Assembly: GCA_030248065.1 (NCBI GenBank)
Contig: JASAMV010003182.1
Span: forward strand, 1 to 64,000
Reading direction: 5' to 3'
Source: Rhynchonema sp. JSB1_4
Lineage: Eukaryota; Nematoda; Chromadorea; Monhysterida; Xyalidae
Length of the DNA: 64,000 nt
Of the stretch, positions 11,300 to 22,100 are shown one piece after another (position 1 is the first letter of the stretch; every line of letters begins with the position of its first letter). A program made the translations under genes and the position numbers. The notes below the pieces were generated by a model. That model did no database searches. It saw only the letters and a list, made by a program, of their open reading frames with translations, and was not told the DNA's origin.

Positions 11300-14200
11300 G
11301 AGGCAACATTTTCACAGCTTTCTTGTTGCGTATTTTACGATCTTGGTTGATGATGTTCAGAGCAGCCCATGGCAGAATGTTAGCATGACACCCGGAGTCA
11401 AGCAGTGCACGAAATGGACAATGTTCGATCCACGCCAACACGTAAGCCCTGTCCCATGTGGTCCAGAGTGGCGTCTCGATCCATTCACATTTTTCATCTG
11501 GCGGTTCAAACAAACGGCGACGCAATCTCATACCCTCCGTTGGATATTCTTTCATTGGAGGCCTGTGTTGTATCAATGATGTACATTTCTGTTGATATTC
11601 CTCACGCTCATCATCGTTTGTAATGGTCACTCGTTTGATTGACGCATGAGCCGGATTTTTCGAGTTTCGTTGCCCAAAAGTCTTTATCTTTCGCACGCGT
11701 CCATGGGTAACACGCCCACATTGACATGGCTCCTCGTAAGGGCACGTAACACAAAAATAATAGTCCTCATCAGAATCGGACAACGGTGTTTCAATGTACA
11801 TCGACTTTCCAGTGCCAACCGGTCGTTGTGCTGCGGGCGCCGCAGTATTGGCGTTAGCCCCAGCGGTCGATGTCTGCGGGAACGTCACTTCTTGTTTCAC
11901 TTGAGGTTTGTTCGAGCAATTGTTTGCCATGTGGCCAGGATCGCCACAAATATAGCAAGCTCGCTGACCGCCCATAGCCTGATCTCTGCGTTGGAACCGG
12001 CTGTTCACAACCATGCCCCTTTGTGCACCATTGGTCAATTGCAACGGATACTGTTGTTGTGGTGGTCCGCCTTGTGCACCACCTCTGTTCTGGCATTCAT
12101 GTGCCCTGTGGCCAACTTCATTGCAGTTCCAACATGTGTACCCACCGTCAGGCACAGGTCCACGGCCACCACGCATTGACTGCTGATGTGCACCGCGGTA
12201 GCCACCGCGTTGTTGAAATGCACCACGACCGAAACCACGTGCGTTTTCGTTGTTGCTACTGTAGTTGTTGTAGCGACCACCACCGTTATTGTAACCACCA
12301 TTATTGTACCGACCACCGTTAGGTCTGAACGGGGTTCTGAACTGGCTTCTGCCTCGGTACTGTTGTTGTTGGTCGTACTGCTGTGTATTCTGTTGGCTGT
12401 CGTCTTTCTTTTTCACTGGATTCAACGTTTTGTAATCCCAGACGACACCAGTGCATTCCATGCCCAAAATGTAGGCACGCAAACTCGCAACCATCTTTGT
12501 TAGGTTCTCAGTGTCGACCTGATTTATGGCGAGATGAGAACGGAACAGTTGAGGCAATCCTTGTCGAAACATCATCGCGGTGTGCTTTGCAAACTGGCTT
12601 GCAGTCGAACGTGGAAACAACTTTGCAGCAAACGCGTTTGATCGCTGCAAGTACGAGTCGACTGTGTCTTTGCCGACAATCCATTCAAACTGTGACATTT
12701 GTAAGTCGGCAGTGAACGAATGAGTGTCCACGCCAAACGCCTGACCCAACTCGTACACCGCCTTTCGATAATTGAATCGACTGGGACCCATGTTATCCCA
12801 GATGTTACGCGGGTCATGTCCCAACAACGAATAGAGAACGAAAGCTGCCTCCTCATTTGTGCGTGCACCAACGTGGCCACACAACTCACGACACTGTTTT
12901 TCAAATGTCGTAAACTGCAGTTTGCTTTCGTTGCCGGTATAGATCCAGAATGCACCCGATTTTCGATAGATGCCGATATTCTTTGTCAATTCAGAACGTC
13001 GGCTCACTGTCAGTGTCCAATCACTTTGCCCATACACTTCAGCACGTTCACGTTCTTTCTCTGTGGGATCAACAGCACTGGCATCAAACAAGTCATCACT
13101 GTTTGTATTCAGGCCCCTGGGATCGGACTGTACCAGTGGCAGAAGATTAGCGGTCTGTGCCGGCGCTTGTGGTAGGAATGGTGCTGGAGCACTGATAGAC
13201 GGCTGTGTGCCCCCACCAACCACATGCGACTGTGTCACTGCATTGTGCGTTGGCTGATTGTGAGGTGCATTATTGTAACTTGGTGCATTTTGAGTGTTCG
13301 TGTTGTTGGCACCCTGATCTTGTATCAGTACTGGGTGTCCATGGTGACCCTTGCACCTGACACAGTGACAGCATCCTTGTTCTGGCACGTACCACACTTG
13401 ACCAGGCTTTAGGTCGTCCTCCACCGCACCAGCTCCTGTGCTTGGTGTGGACGTCATCAGTGGTACAGCATTGCTGGTAGTCACGTTTGCTTGCTGTGTT
13501 GCTGACTGAACCGTACGCCGCTGTCCCCTCTGTTGACAGGCGACAACCGAAATCGGTGTTTGTATGATTGGTTGTGCATGCATAGGGGGTTGTGACTGTT
13601 GTGGTGTCACAGTTGTGAGCACCTGCGCCTGTGAAACAGTCGGCGGTTGTCGTAACTGCATGGCTGTTGGCTCAACTGCAGTGTTTGTAGAACGGTTCGG
13701 ATCGTTACTCATGTCTGGCTGTGCTTCAGCTGCACTTTCAATATCGTCATGCCCATTATCTGTGGGTGCCTTTACAGCTTGTTGCTCGGCTTTTGCGCTC
13801 GCAGCACCATGAGCTGGTTCGATGGCTTTCTGTGCACCCATTAGTCTCAGTTCATAGTCATGCAGTATTTTCAGCAATGCATACTGAGCCAATTCTGTCG
13901 TGGGCAACTGCAATGTTTCGAAGAATTCACAAATATGTACTTGATGAGCCACCCAATTGCTCATATCATTGTATCGCATCTCTGGATTCAATTGAACCAG
14001 GTGCAGTTGCAGCCGTCGCACCATCAAAGGTTTGCGTTCAAACCATTGTGTGACATCCAAGCTGACAAACCCATTGTCAAGCGGTCGCACAAGCAACCTT
14101 GGAGCCGTGCCGGCTTGTTCGTGTTCCTCCCAGCCAGGCACCGGTACAGCAATGTACTGTTCAGTATCGTCAGGCCCATATATTGTTGAATTGTTCTCAT

Positions 14201-14714
14201 GGCCATTGGTTGACTGTTGTGGCTGTTCATTTGTAGTGGCCACACGATTGATAGGTGTCATCACCATATCATGCACGGTGCGGCTTGAAACATCACTCCC
14301 AGTTGCGTGTGCTTGGGTGTTGTGAACCGGCAGCAGTGCATTTTCATTTTGTGTCTCAGGTGGTAGCTCTGTCTGAATACCAGGTGCCTGTGCTGCAGCA
14401 GCAACCGGTAAATCAACTCTATGTGCAGGGTGTTCGTCATACGTGACCAGTCGGCGATGTGAACGCGCGACATTTACGTTAGCCGCTGCCGCGGTCTGGA
14501 TTGCCTGCCGATTTTCATCCAATTTTGGTGCAGACCTTGTTGACCGTTGGGCACCTGCCCATAATCTGTTCATGAGGCCTGACATTGCACCTGCCGAGCC
14601 ACCCCGGCCACGTTGCACATTCAATGTATTGTCAGCCGGCCGAGTGGGTGGTCGTTGTTGCTCACCACTGGTTGATGGGACTTGCTGTCCATCATCCTGA
14701 CCAGGTTCAGTCAT
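11211..14714 (-). CDS. gag: Retrotransposon Gag-protease polyprotein
   Basis: A 1167-codon frame starting at ATG 14714. It has a Gln/Ala/Pro/Thr-rich N-terminal half, a Cys/His cluster CHCVRCKGHHGH near 449-460, and a probable capsid-like helical region about 560-760. A Gly/Arg/Asn-rich stretch leads to two CCHC zinc knuckles, CWNCNEVGHRAHEC (about 861-874) and CYICGDPGHMANNC (about 920-933). A further Cys-rich patch (YYFCVTCPYEEPCQCG) follows. Near residue 1106 is LLDSGCHANILPWAAL, a retropepsin active site with DSG in place of DTG. The protease fold is not finished before the frame ends; its remaining part is at the start of the pol frame. The gag part is much longer than the usual Ty3/Gypsy Gag (about 300-500 residues), with a poorly conserved-looking N-terminal extension. 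Confidence 0.92.
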   Translation of the reverse strand: MTEPGQDDGQQVPSTSGEQQRPPTRPADNTLNVQRGRGGSAGAMSGLMNRLWAGAQRSTRSAPKLDENRQAIQTAAAANVNVARSHRRLVTYDEHPAHRVDLPVAAAAQAPGIQTELPPETQNENALLPVHNTQAHATGSDVSSRTVHDMVMTPINRVATTNEQPQQSTNGHENNSTIYGPDDTEQYIAVPVPGWEEHEQAGTAPRLLVRPLDNGFVSLDVTQWFERKPLMVRRLQLHLVQLNPEMRYNDMSNWVAHQVHICEFFETLQLPTTELAQYALLKILHDYELRLMGAQKAIEPAHGAASAKAEQQAVKAPTDNGHDDIESAAEAQPDMSNDPNRSTNTAVEPTAMQLRQPPTVSQAQVLTTVTPQQSQPPMHAQPIIQTPISVVACQQRGQRRTVQSATQQANVTTSNAVPLMTSTPSTGAGAVEDDLKPGQVWYVPEQGCCHCVRCKGHHGHPVLIQDQGANNTNTQNAPSYNNAPHNQPTHNAVTQSHVVGGGTQPSISAPAPFLPQAPAQTANLLPLVQSDPRGLNTNSDDLFDASAVDPTEKERERAEVYGQSDWTLTVSRRSELTKNIGIYRKSGAFWIYTGNESKLQFTTFEKQCRELCGHVGARTNEEAAFVLYSLLGHDPRNIWDNMGPSRFNYRKAVYELGQAFGVDTHSFTADLQMSQFEWIVGKDTVDSYLQRSNAFAAKLFPRSTASQFAKHTAMMFRQGLPQLFRSHLAINQVDTENLTKMVASLRAYILGMECTGVVWDYKTLNPVKKKDDSQQNTQQYDQQQQYRGRSQFRTPFRPNGGRYNNGGYNNGGGRYNNYSSNNENARGFGRGAFQQRGGYRGAHQQSMRGGRGPVPDGGYTCWNCNEVGHRAHECQNRGGAQGGPPQQQYPLQLTNGAQRGMVVNSRFQRRDQAMGGQRACYICGDPGHMANNCSNKPQVKQEVTFPQTSTAGANANTAAPAAQRPVGTGKSMYIETPLSDSDEDYYFCVTCPYEEPCQCGRVTHGRVRKIKTFGQRNSKNPAHASIKRVTITNDDEREEYQQKCTSLIQHRPPMKEYPTEGMRLRRRLFEPPDEKCEWIETPLWTTWDRAYVLAWIEHCPFRALLDSGCHANILPWAALNIINQDRKIRNKKAVKMLPLDHIPCGAFREKECRTNGTIRIAKTQDRL

Positions 14715-16058
14715 GTTTCAATTTTTGTGCACTCGATACACGATAAATCAATCCAAATTTGTTCAAAATTTACCGAACTTTACGTGTCTGACTCGAAAAT
14801 TAATCAGCAGTTATAGTGGTGCTCACTCACAGTCAGACAAACAATGAATAAAATTTAATAAATAGAAGTCCGCTTGTTTCAGTATCAAATAATTTTAGTT
14901 CTCAGCTTTTCGAACCCGACCAGAGGTAATAATACTTGGTTTTACAGGGTTTTACTTCACCGGAACTCTGTAATTTTACAACAGACAGATCGTGCCGAGC
15001 ACAACAACAATAAATTTGTCCGTCTCTGGTTTGATTATGTCAATCTCAAACAGGACAGAACCAATAGAAGTCACGTGACAGTGAAAGCACAAAATTTTTT
15101 CGAATTTTATCAATTTTATGGTCAATTTAGTGTCCAAATGAACGGGCTTGGCTGTTTAGTCCACACACATGACCACAGCGACAAGCAGGACACAAATACT
15201 CTGTCGTGCAAACAAATAGAAGTCAAATCGCTCTTTATTTTCAATGAGCAAACCCGCACTTTTGGGTTTTTCGGCTCGTTTCGTTCAAATTTTCTATGTC
15301 CGAATTTTCTGGGAAAAATTTGCCAGGGGTTCCCCGGACCGAGCGATTTTCAGGAATGTAGAACGCTCAGGGTGCGCTCAAAACCACTCACGCAATGTTT
15401 CAGTGGCGGTCGGCTAAGTTCTGGGTCTCTGTCTGTGTCCAGGGGTGGCCGTTTTTTATATTTCTGACTTTTTCAACAAATTTAGTGTTGTTTCCGGGTC
15501 TAATGCAGTCAGGGGAAACGGGGTGGAATTCACCAGTAAACTGGCTACTAGCACCCAGATGTCTCCCGGTCTTGCTAATAAGACCCTACTCACAAACACT
15601 CACAAAATTCGACCGGAAGGGATCCGCGGTCGCTTGATTTCTGCACTCAATCCTCGATTGGTGCTCAAAATTTAGGTCTTTCCGACCTCAAAACAAATTT
15701 TTCGCGGCCGGCCCGGGCACAGAAACCCAAAACAAACAAAGCCCGACCCCAAAAATGTCCAACCGGACCTCTTTTCTCACTCTCAGTTCACTTCGGGCCG
15801 GGCCGAGATATCGTCGTCTCGGTCCGCCCCACAATCCACTTCACTTTTTGCACGTTCGGGTCGTCGGATTCGGTCGCTCACCACTATTGTCGTTGTTGTC
15901 CGGACTCGAAATGAAGAATCTCAATGGAAAACAACTGTTTTTATGGGGGAAAACCGTAAAATTCCCGAAAAATCACCCCCCCAAACTAGACCAATCTGAC
16001 TCCAATATTTTTCGAAGAAGGCTGCGGGGGTCCTAGCAGAGAGTCAGGGCTCACCAGA
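14715..16058. other. Retrotransposon 5' leader
   Basis: 1.34 kb between the 5' LTR and the gag ATG on the minus strand, long for a retrotransposon leader. It is AT-rich near gag and GC-rich (GGCC/GGGCC clusters) at about 15690-15850. The open frames on the opposite strand look like chance. It would hold packaging or translation-control signals, none of which I can name. Confidence 0.6.
16039..16056 (-). promoter_or_regulatory. Primer-binding site candidate
   Basis: Two bases inside the 5' LTR the element strand reads TGGTGAGCCCTGACTCTC. A PBS starts TGG because it pairs with the 3' CCA of a tRNA, and the 2-nt gap is usual. I cannot name the tRNA from memory with confidence. Confidence 0.7.
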
Positions 16059-16564
16059 TGAGATCCTATGAGCCCCGGTAGGAATCTGCTAGAACAAAAG
16101 CCTTCCAGAAAACACGTTTGCCAACCGGAATCCACCAATCAAATCACCGATAAACCGTAAAACCGAGATGCGTTGCAATGTTCTCGCTCGTTGGTTTCGT
16201 TTCCAATAAATCCAACTCGCTCGATTATATTAGTATTATATTTCAATAACGATGACAGATTACCCGGACCAGAATAAGCGCAATCGCGCACAAAACACAC
16301 ACGGAAAAACCAGAAACAAACAATGCCACGAACCGGCCAACGACTGAATTCCAGAATTTCTCTGACAAAACCTTTTTACAAGACGGTGGAGGAAGACTTT
16401 GAACGTTAGGTAAGTGAACACCAGAAAGACAAACAAGGTAGAAAAGCACAAATATAACATAAAAGACAGCTTTACGAGAAGATGTTTACCTAAACTAGCT
16501 TAAACTAATAGAAAATCACGTAAATATCAGCACATAATCATGATAATTTGAGCGCCAGACCACA
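16059..16564 (-). repeat. 5' LTR of the retrotransposon
   Basis: Direct copy of 2702-3207 with about 14 differences. Beyond it, at 16565, is an intron of a truncated receptor guanylyl cyclase gene. The promoter for the element would lie in this copy, firing leftward. Confidence 0.93.
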
Positions 16565-16628
16565 TACAGACTCTCATAGAAAAGTAAAAAGAGATGAAAA
16601 TCAGAAACTTTTTGACGCAGCTACAAAC

Positions 16629-17807
16629 CTCAGCGAGGAGCTAATCACTCTGACGAGCGTCGTGTATCGTTTTTCAGCCATGAGAACACTGGTCGATGCC
16701 CAACTGAACATTGGCACGTTGAAGTACTTGGCAACCACTGCAGTCGGCACAGCGGCTAAAAGGTACTTGAACTACACATTCTTGCGCTCTTGTCGATTGA
16801 GCGATTTTAAAAAGTGAGGCAGATAGCTATCAGATAGCTAGATTCAGATAGCCATCGAGCTCGAGGTTGTACATAGAGTAAAGGAACTTGAAAATTGATC
16901 AAACATCAGGTCCGCTTCTGTAAAGCTGGAGTTATACTTGTCCATTTTGTTCTCCTGCACCAAATGAACAACTTTTAAGCTTATCCGACTAACCAATAGA
17001 ACAGGGTGGTCCAATAATCGAATTGACTTTGCTCTCCGTCACCAGTTTAATAAGTTCGCCAACAGCCGTTGCTTCGTGACACTGTGAGAAACCAACGCTG
17101 AATCTGAAACGTGGTCTCATTGCAAATTGTTTGTTCAATGCTTTCGATTGAAAGGGCCTTCATGTGACCAGTCCCCCCAATAAGGGCTCAAAGGCAAGGG
17201 CGCCCACCTCCATTGCACATTGGACAACAATCCCTCCCTGACCACTCTGTCCAACGCCACCGACACGGCACCACCAGACGTTGAATATCCGAATTTGTCA
17301 TCGACCAATGGGATGCCATGTGGGATCAGGATCCCGACTTGTGCGTATACTTTCGTTCGATTCTCACTATCTGAAACCACCAAACTCGCCTTCCTAGAAC
17401 AGGGCGTTAGAATGATAGTGTACCGAATACTTGGCCAACATGGACCCGACATTATGGACGAAATTAGGATAAATAGTTAAACTTGCAAAACCAATTGAGT
17501 CTCCATTACCGGCTCCGTCTGCTCCTGTGGGAATGTTAGTTTAACTCGCTCTTTTTTAATGCAGCTGACTTTTGAATGACAGGATAGGAACAGGCAATGC
17601 TTAATTTTTTTCTCAACTCAAAAAACGGCTAGTTTTTTCAAGTAGTAATGTTTCGTGACGCTCACCTTGTACAGACCAAGTGTCGCGTGACTTGATAGAG
17701 CTGGTAGAATCCTGTTTCGATCGTGCTCCACTGATCGTATTTTGTGCATTCACCACCAAATTGATCATTGTGACCACGAGCCCTAATAGTACCCAAGTCG
17801 ACAGCAT
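16629..17807 (-). pseudogene. Receptor guanylyl cyclase paralogue C, truncated to 5 N-terminal exons
   Basis: It starts at ATG 17807 (MLSTWVLLGLVVTMINLVV, a signal peptide followed by [11 protein letters not shown]), the same start as in the two complete paralogues to the right. Exons are about 17807-17666, 17530-17485, 17395-17208, 17115-16990 and 16755-16629. They encode the start of an ANF-receptor-type extracellular ligand-binding domain: [41 protein letters not shown] and [16 protein letters not shown]. The next intron runs 64 bp and then meets the retrotransposon LTR. No transmembrane, kinase-homology or cyclase exon follows. The exon sequences look intact, so the loss is structural. 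A secreted receptor fragment could in principle still be made. I could not resolve the exon 2/3 junction. Confidence 0.82.
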
Positions 17808-19108
17808 GTTCACACAACGCAAGGAACGGGCTGTTAACACAGTGGATTTCACGTTTTTATTCGTTTTGAAATGTTGCTTTTTCTAACACGCAGTAACCGA
17901 AAGCCGATGGAAAGCAGCTGGATTGCCTATGTCTACAAGACTAAGAAACAAAGGAAGTGAAAATTAAAGCACGCATATGCTTTACGGGGCTTTGGTAGCT
18001 GAGCACAGAAAAGTGGAGACCAGGCCCAGAGACGACAGATTTTTTCCATGTAACCCCACGAATCGGCGCTAATGAGGTTTACGATTTTGTAGTTGTAGTT
18101 CCCTGCGCTTGGTCGAGCAAAGAAAACAAAGCGCTTCGCCTTGCTCTCGCTCATTAGCGATGTCCCGCCCTACAGGCAGGGATAATTATGATACGCAACA
18201 ACAGTGGCGTGATGCGTGCTGGTCAACAAGCCTCACTTTTGAAAAGTGCTACCGTCTATGTACGCGTGGTACAGGATTACCGAAGTCAGGTTTAGGCTAA
18301 TTGGTTAGTTGTCATCGCAGATCGTCAACTCAGGCATCTATGGATCTTGCTTATTCAACTACAAACTATTGAGTCTGAGACCATAGAGCAACAATCATCT
18401 GTCCATATCAAGCACAGACTGTTGGGTTGCACTGATACTACGTAAACACCCTTCATCAGTAGTGCAAACCATGTCATAAAAGTGACTTGTCAATTAAAGG
18501 TTGCATTTCTGTTTTTGCACGTTTTCCAGGCAAAGTTGGTCAAAACTTCACTGAGTCTCAGACATCTAAAAACATTTTCTTCAAAAACTGGTCTAAAAAC
18601 GTTTTTCCAACCCTAAGTCCTGCAGCTTTTTACAGGGCTGAACATTTAGGTCTTTCAGGCAATTCCTCATTGGCGGGCACTTAAAAATTAGCAGGATGAC
18701 GCCAAAATATCGACAACATTGACTCTTTATTGCCTAAGCTTGGTCGGGAAACATACACATAGATTATGGTGACAAAGTCAAATAATGTTTTATTATACAA
18801 ACTGAACAGATTGGATCAATCAGACAACGTCAGCGAAAAGAGTGATTTCCCCCTTTTTGAACCGACCTCCTTGAAGCAATTGAGGCGGACGACAATAAAA
18901 GTTGTTAAAACAGCAAGCACGTTTACAAACAACAAAGCGACAAACGTTAAAAAATAACTGAAACGTCTATCGTCGTCAATCGTCGTATCGTCAATCGCCT
19001 ATCGTCTCTGAAACGATAAAACTACTACTACTACTACAACTGAAACACGGAGCGAGTTTTTGTCCGCATAAATGCTATCTTTTGTGCTCAAACCATTTCT
19101 CTTCGTTT
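17808..19108. other. Intergenic, no gene seen
   Basis: Between the 5' end of truncated paralogue C and the 3' end of paralogue A. It holds no domain-bearing ORF. It should include C's promoter; a short imperfect CGTCG-rich stretch (about 18965-19010, cgtcgtcaatcgtcgtatcg) is the only repetitive feature I noticed. Confidence 0.5.
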
Positions 19109-22100
19109 TCATTCACCACCCGATTTCGCAGCGCTGGAAGCACTGGCCCGACTCTGTGCTCGACTGTCCTGTCCGCCTGCCTCCGTGCTCGTCATACTGC
19201 GCACGTCAGTGTGGCTGAAACGCATTTAAGGCTTTTAGCTTCTTCAAGCTGCTGGAGGCCTGAAGCCTCAATTTGAAGAATCTACCATACCTGGTTCTAG
19301 CCACCGATCGTCCACTGGTTGTGTCACTTGTGTTGTCGAATATTGTGTTCGAACTCTTACCCAACAGCCAATATGTGAACATCACTCCATGTCCCTTCAC
19401 CACAATCTCACCCCTCGCCTTCGCCACGTAGCCACCACCCAGATCCATCAGCAGACTGTGCGTCGACTCGCTCATGTGGATGCACGAGACTGGAAAGTAA
19501 GATTAAGTTTTTGAGAAAGTATGTGGTCCCTAAATGATTATCTCATAGACTGTTCAATTCAAGTTGAATATTTTAGCATACGAACTCTTTCCGGTTTCCT
19601 CCAGTCGCTCAGCGATTTCCACGGTTGGGCCGAACACACAGAAGCGAGGTATCGCGGTTCCAGCTACTCCAGCCGTTACCGGGCCTGAAACCGCTCTGTG
19701 TCATATTGCGTGATGTAAAACAAGGCTTGCAATGCTTTATACCCGAATGCACTCCCACTCGCAACTGCAAATTCGCATCTTTTCCACTCTTCGCTACGGT
19801 ACCCTCTCCCGCATCGGTCACTAGATTCAGTGCCAAATCAGCGATAATCTGTGCGTGTTGATTTCCGTTACGATCCGGCACACCGCTGATACCGATGACG
19901 CCGCTGCCCAGTGATTCAACCTGCAATTAATCATTAGTCAATCTGTTAATCACGAAATCAGTCGATTATTCATTTGCTCAGTCGATCAAAGCATGTAGTG
20001 AAACGAAGCAATCAATCATTAACTTACCCGATACGCGTCATATTTATCGATTGTTTCGTTCACATAGTGCTGCACATCATTCAGCATGTCAACACATTGC
20101 AGTGCGTTTTTGCCAAATATCATTTCGTCGAAGTTGCCCATTTCCACAATGATCACGGTTGCAGTATCGTATTTCTCCGGTTCTACAATCTGGCCGGACT
20201 TCATTTTGTCAGCGATCGACCTAAGTGGCAATTTGAGAGCGGTAAATAAATTTACGCTTAACAGATAAAGCAGTGTATTCGATCAGAAGTATGATGGTGC
20301 TCTAAGTTGAAATGTACTAGGCCCTTAAACACACTTCGGCAACAGCTGGTACACCATCGTATCAGCCTTCTTTAGTTCATCAGCAACTTGCTTGTTTCGA
20401 TCGACCACCGTTTGCTCCAGACCTTGGTGAAACTCAGAATATGTTTAAGGTTTGTAGTTTGCCTGGCTGGAGACAATTAATGCTGTAACCGCAGATTGAG
20501 TTGACCCGTTACATGCAATATATCAAAATGAAACACTTCAGTTCAGGTACCTTGCGTGAACTTTTCCATCATTTTCAGCGCGTGGTCCATCAGGTTGATC
20601 TTGCGACCGCGACCCATCGCACGAACATTTGATTTGATCTGCATAAACAAATCATGTGTCTTTTGTTAACTCGGCTATGGTCGTCGGAAGCTCGTTTCAT
20701 CAACCAGGTACATGTTTTCACAACGCTGGGATTTTAGGCAAAAAAGAGTTCTGGCTCATAAATCACCGACGTACAGAATGGAAATTTGGTCTGAACGACG
20801 GATCTTCCTTCCAACAATCGTTCATCAATTGGATCATCGCCGGATCGGCCTCACTCGAATTGCTGATGTTAACAGTTGGACGGAACGGCGGTGATTCGCA
20901 TTTGGCAACACGTAACACGCAATCTATAGATCGTTAACCTCGTCTTGCCGCGCCTTCTTGCATTCTAACTTGAGCCGCGCAAGCTTTGAGTAAGCGGGAT
21001 CAGTGGCATTCTCCAGTAATTTAGTTAAAGTGCTGGATTCTCGATCAACCAGACACAAACCTCCCATTCCGATATTGTCGTTGCAAAACGGTCGGTCTCG
21101 ACACAACACCTCCTGGATGACAATAGCGAATGAGTAGACATCGCCCTCCATCGAGCCACCCACCGGCGGCTCCATCATCCTCAGATATTCGGGTGCCGTC
21201 CACAGTTTTTCTGAAACATGAAAAACTCTGTGAAATTGAGTCAGAGATACCAAATGAACCCAGAAGTGCATAATCACCTTTCGCCTCCTTTTTATTTGTC
21301 CGCATTTTGTTCAGTCCATAATCGGTGACCTTGAGCACCCAAGCTTGATCGATTAGACAGTTCGAAGATCGAAGTCGGCCCATCGAGCCCAACATTGTAT
21401 GCAAGTACTCCATGCCCTGAAACATCAAGCAGGATTTGATCTTCATTTGACAACTAAGTCAAGTTGCTAAGGTTAAACGGAAGGTAAAAAACTTTCGTCC
21501 AATGAAAAATGCTGGAACTCACCGGTCACAAATGAATACATCCGACGCTTATAGTGCAGTGTAGATCGATATTATAAACTCAGTGCTGGGACTGGACAGA
21601 GTTCAAAATGATATCCCTAAAATGATCCAGTTTTGGTTTCCAGTTTAGAAAGCTACAGCCACCGCCGCAGAACTCACATTACACATGTCTTTGATTAGCG
21701 AATACTTGAAGAACCAATCCAGCTTGTAGTTATCGTTGTGTAGAACATCCTGATATCAGAATTATTTTCTAATTACATTTACCGATGAGATCTTTCCGAA
21801 AGTTTACCTCCAAACTGCCTTTCGATTGATACTTCCAGACGGACGATGGCTTGGGTGCGTCGAGCACAAGGCCGTGGAACAAATTCAGGTTGTCGTGCAC
21901 CAAGTCGCGCATCTGAATAAATCTGAGCGCCCAGGTCAAAAGCGAAAAGCCTAACCGAAAGTATAAATAAACTTGAGCAGCAGCCCTAGCCCACCGTTTT
22001 CATATGTTCATGATCCTGTTGACTACTAAACACCATCGAACCATTGTGTTCTTTCACCCAACACAACACGGCTTTGTAATGCGCAACGTTAGTGTAACCT

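Larger units (their letters stand above)
2702..16564 (-). mobile_element. Ty3/Gypsy-type LTR retrotransposon, 13.9 kb
   Basis: The element lies on the minus strand, so its 5' LTR is at the right. It has 506 bp direct LTRs (16059-16564 and 2702-3207) that begin TG and end CA on the element strand. A primer-binding site and a polypurine tract sit in the expected places. The ORF order is gag-protease, then pol (RT, RNase H, integrase with a GPY/F-like C-terminus), then a third ORF. The RT-RH-IN order is the Ty3/Gypsy order. I count about 14 differences between the LTRs, roughly 97% identity. The outer flanks (atcagtt at left, tacagac at right) show no target-site duplication. The left flank is a truncated SAD-type kinase and the right flank a truncated guanylyl cyclase receptor. 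At 13.9 kb it is unusually long, partly from a 1.3 kb leader and the extra ORF. Gag-pro and pol are open throughout; ORF3 has two frameshifts. Confidence 0.93.

Noticed and set aside
6773..14700. Many plus-strand open frames of 60-234 codons
   Set aside because: They run antisense to the gag and pol frames; the minus-strand frames carry all recognisable motifs.
14874..15467. 197-codon plus-strand frame in the retrotransposon leader
   Set aside because: Opposite to the element's direction, no domain, AT-rich composition; likely chance.
16629..17807. Treating paralogue C as a complete secreted receptor
   Set aside because: It stops after exon 5 at an LTR with a donor site unused; a secreted product is possible but nothing in the sequence shows it.
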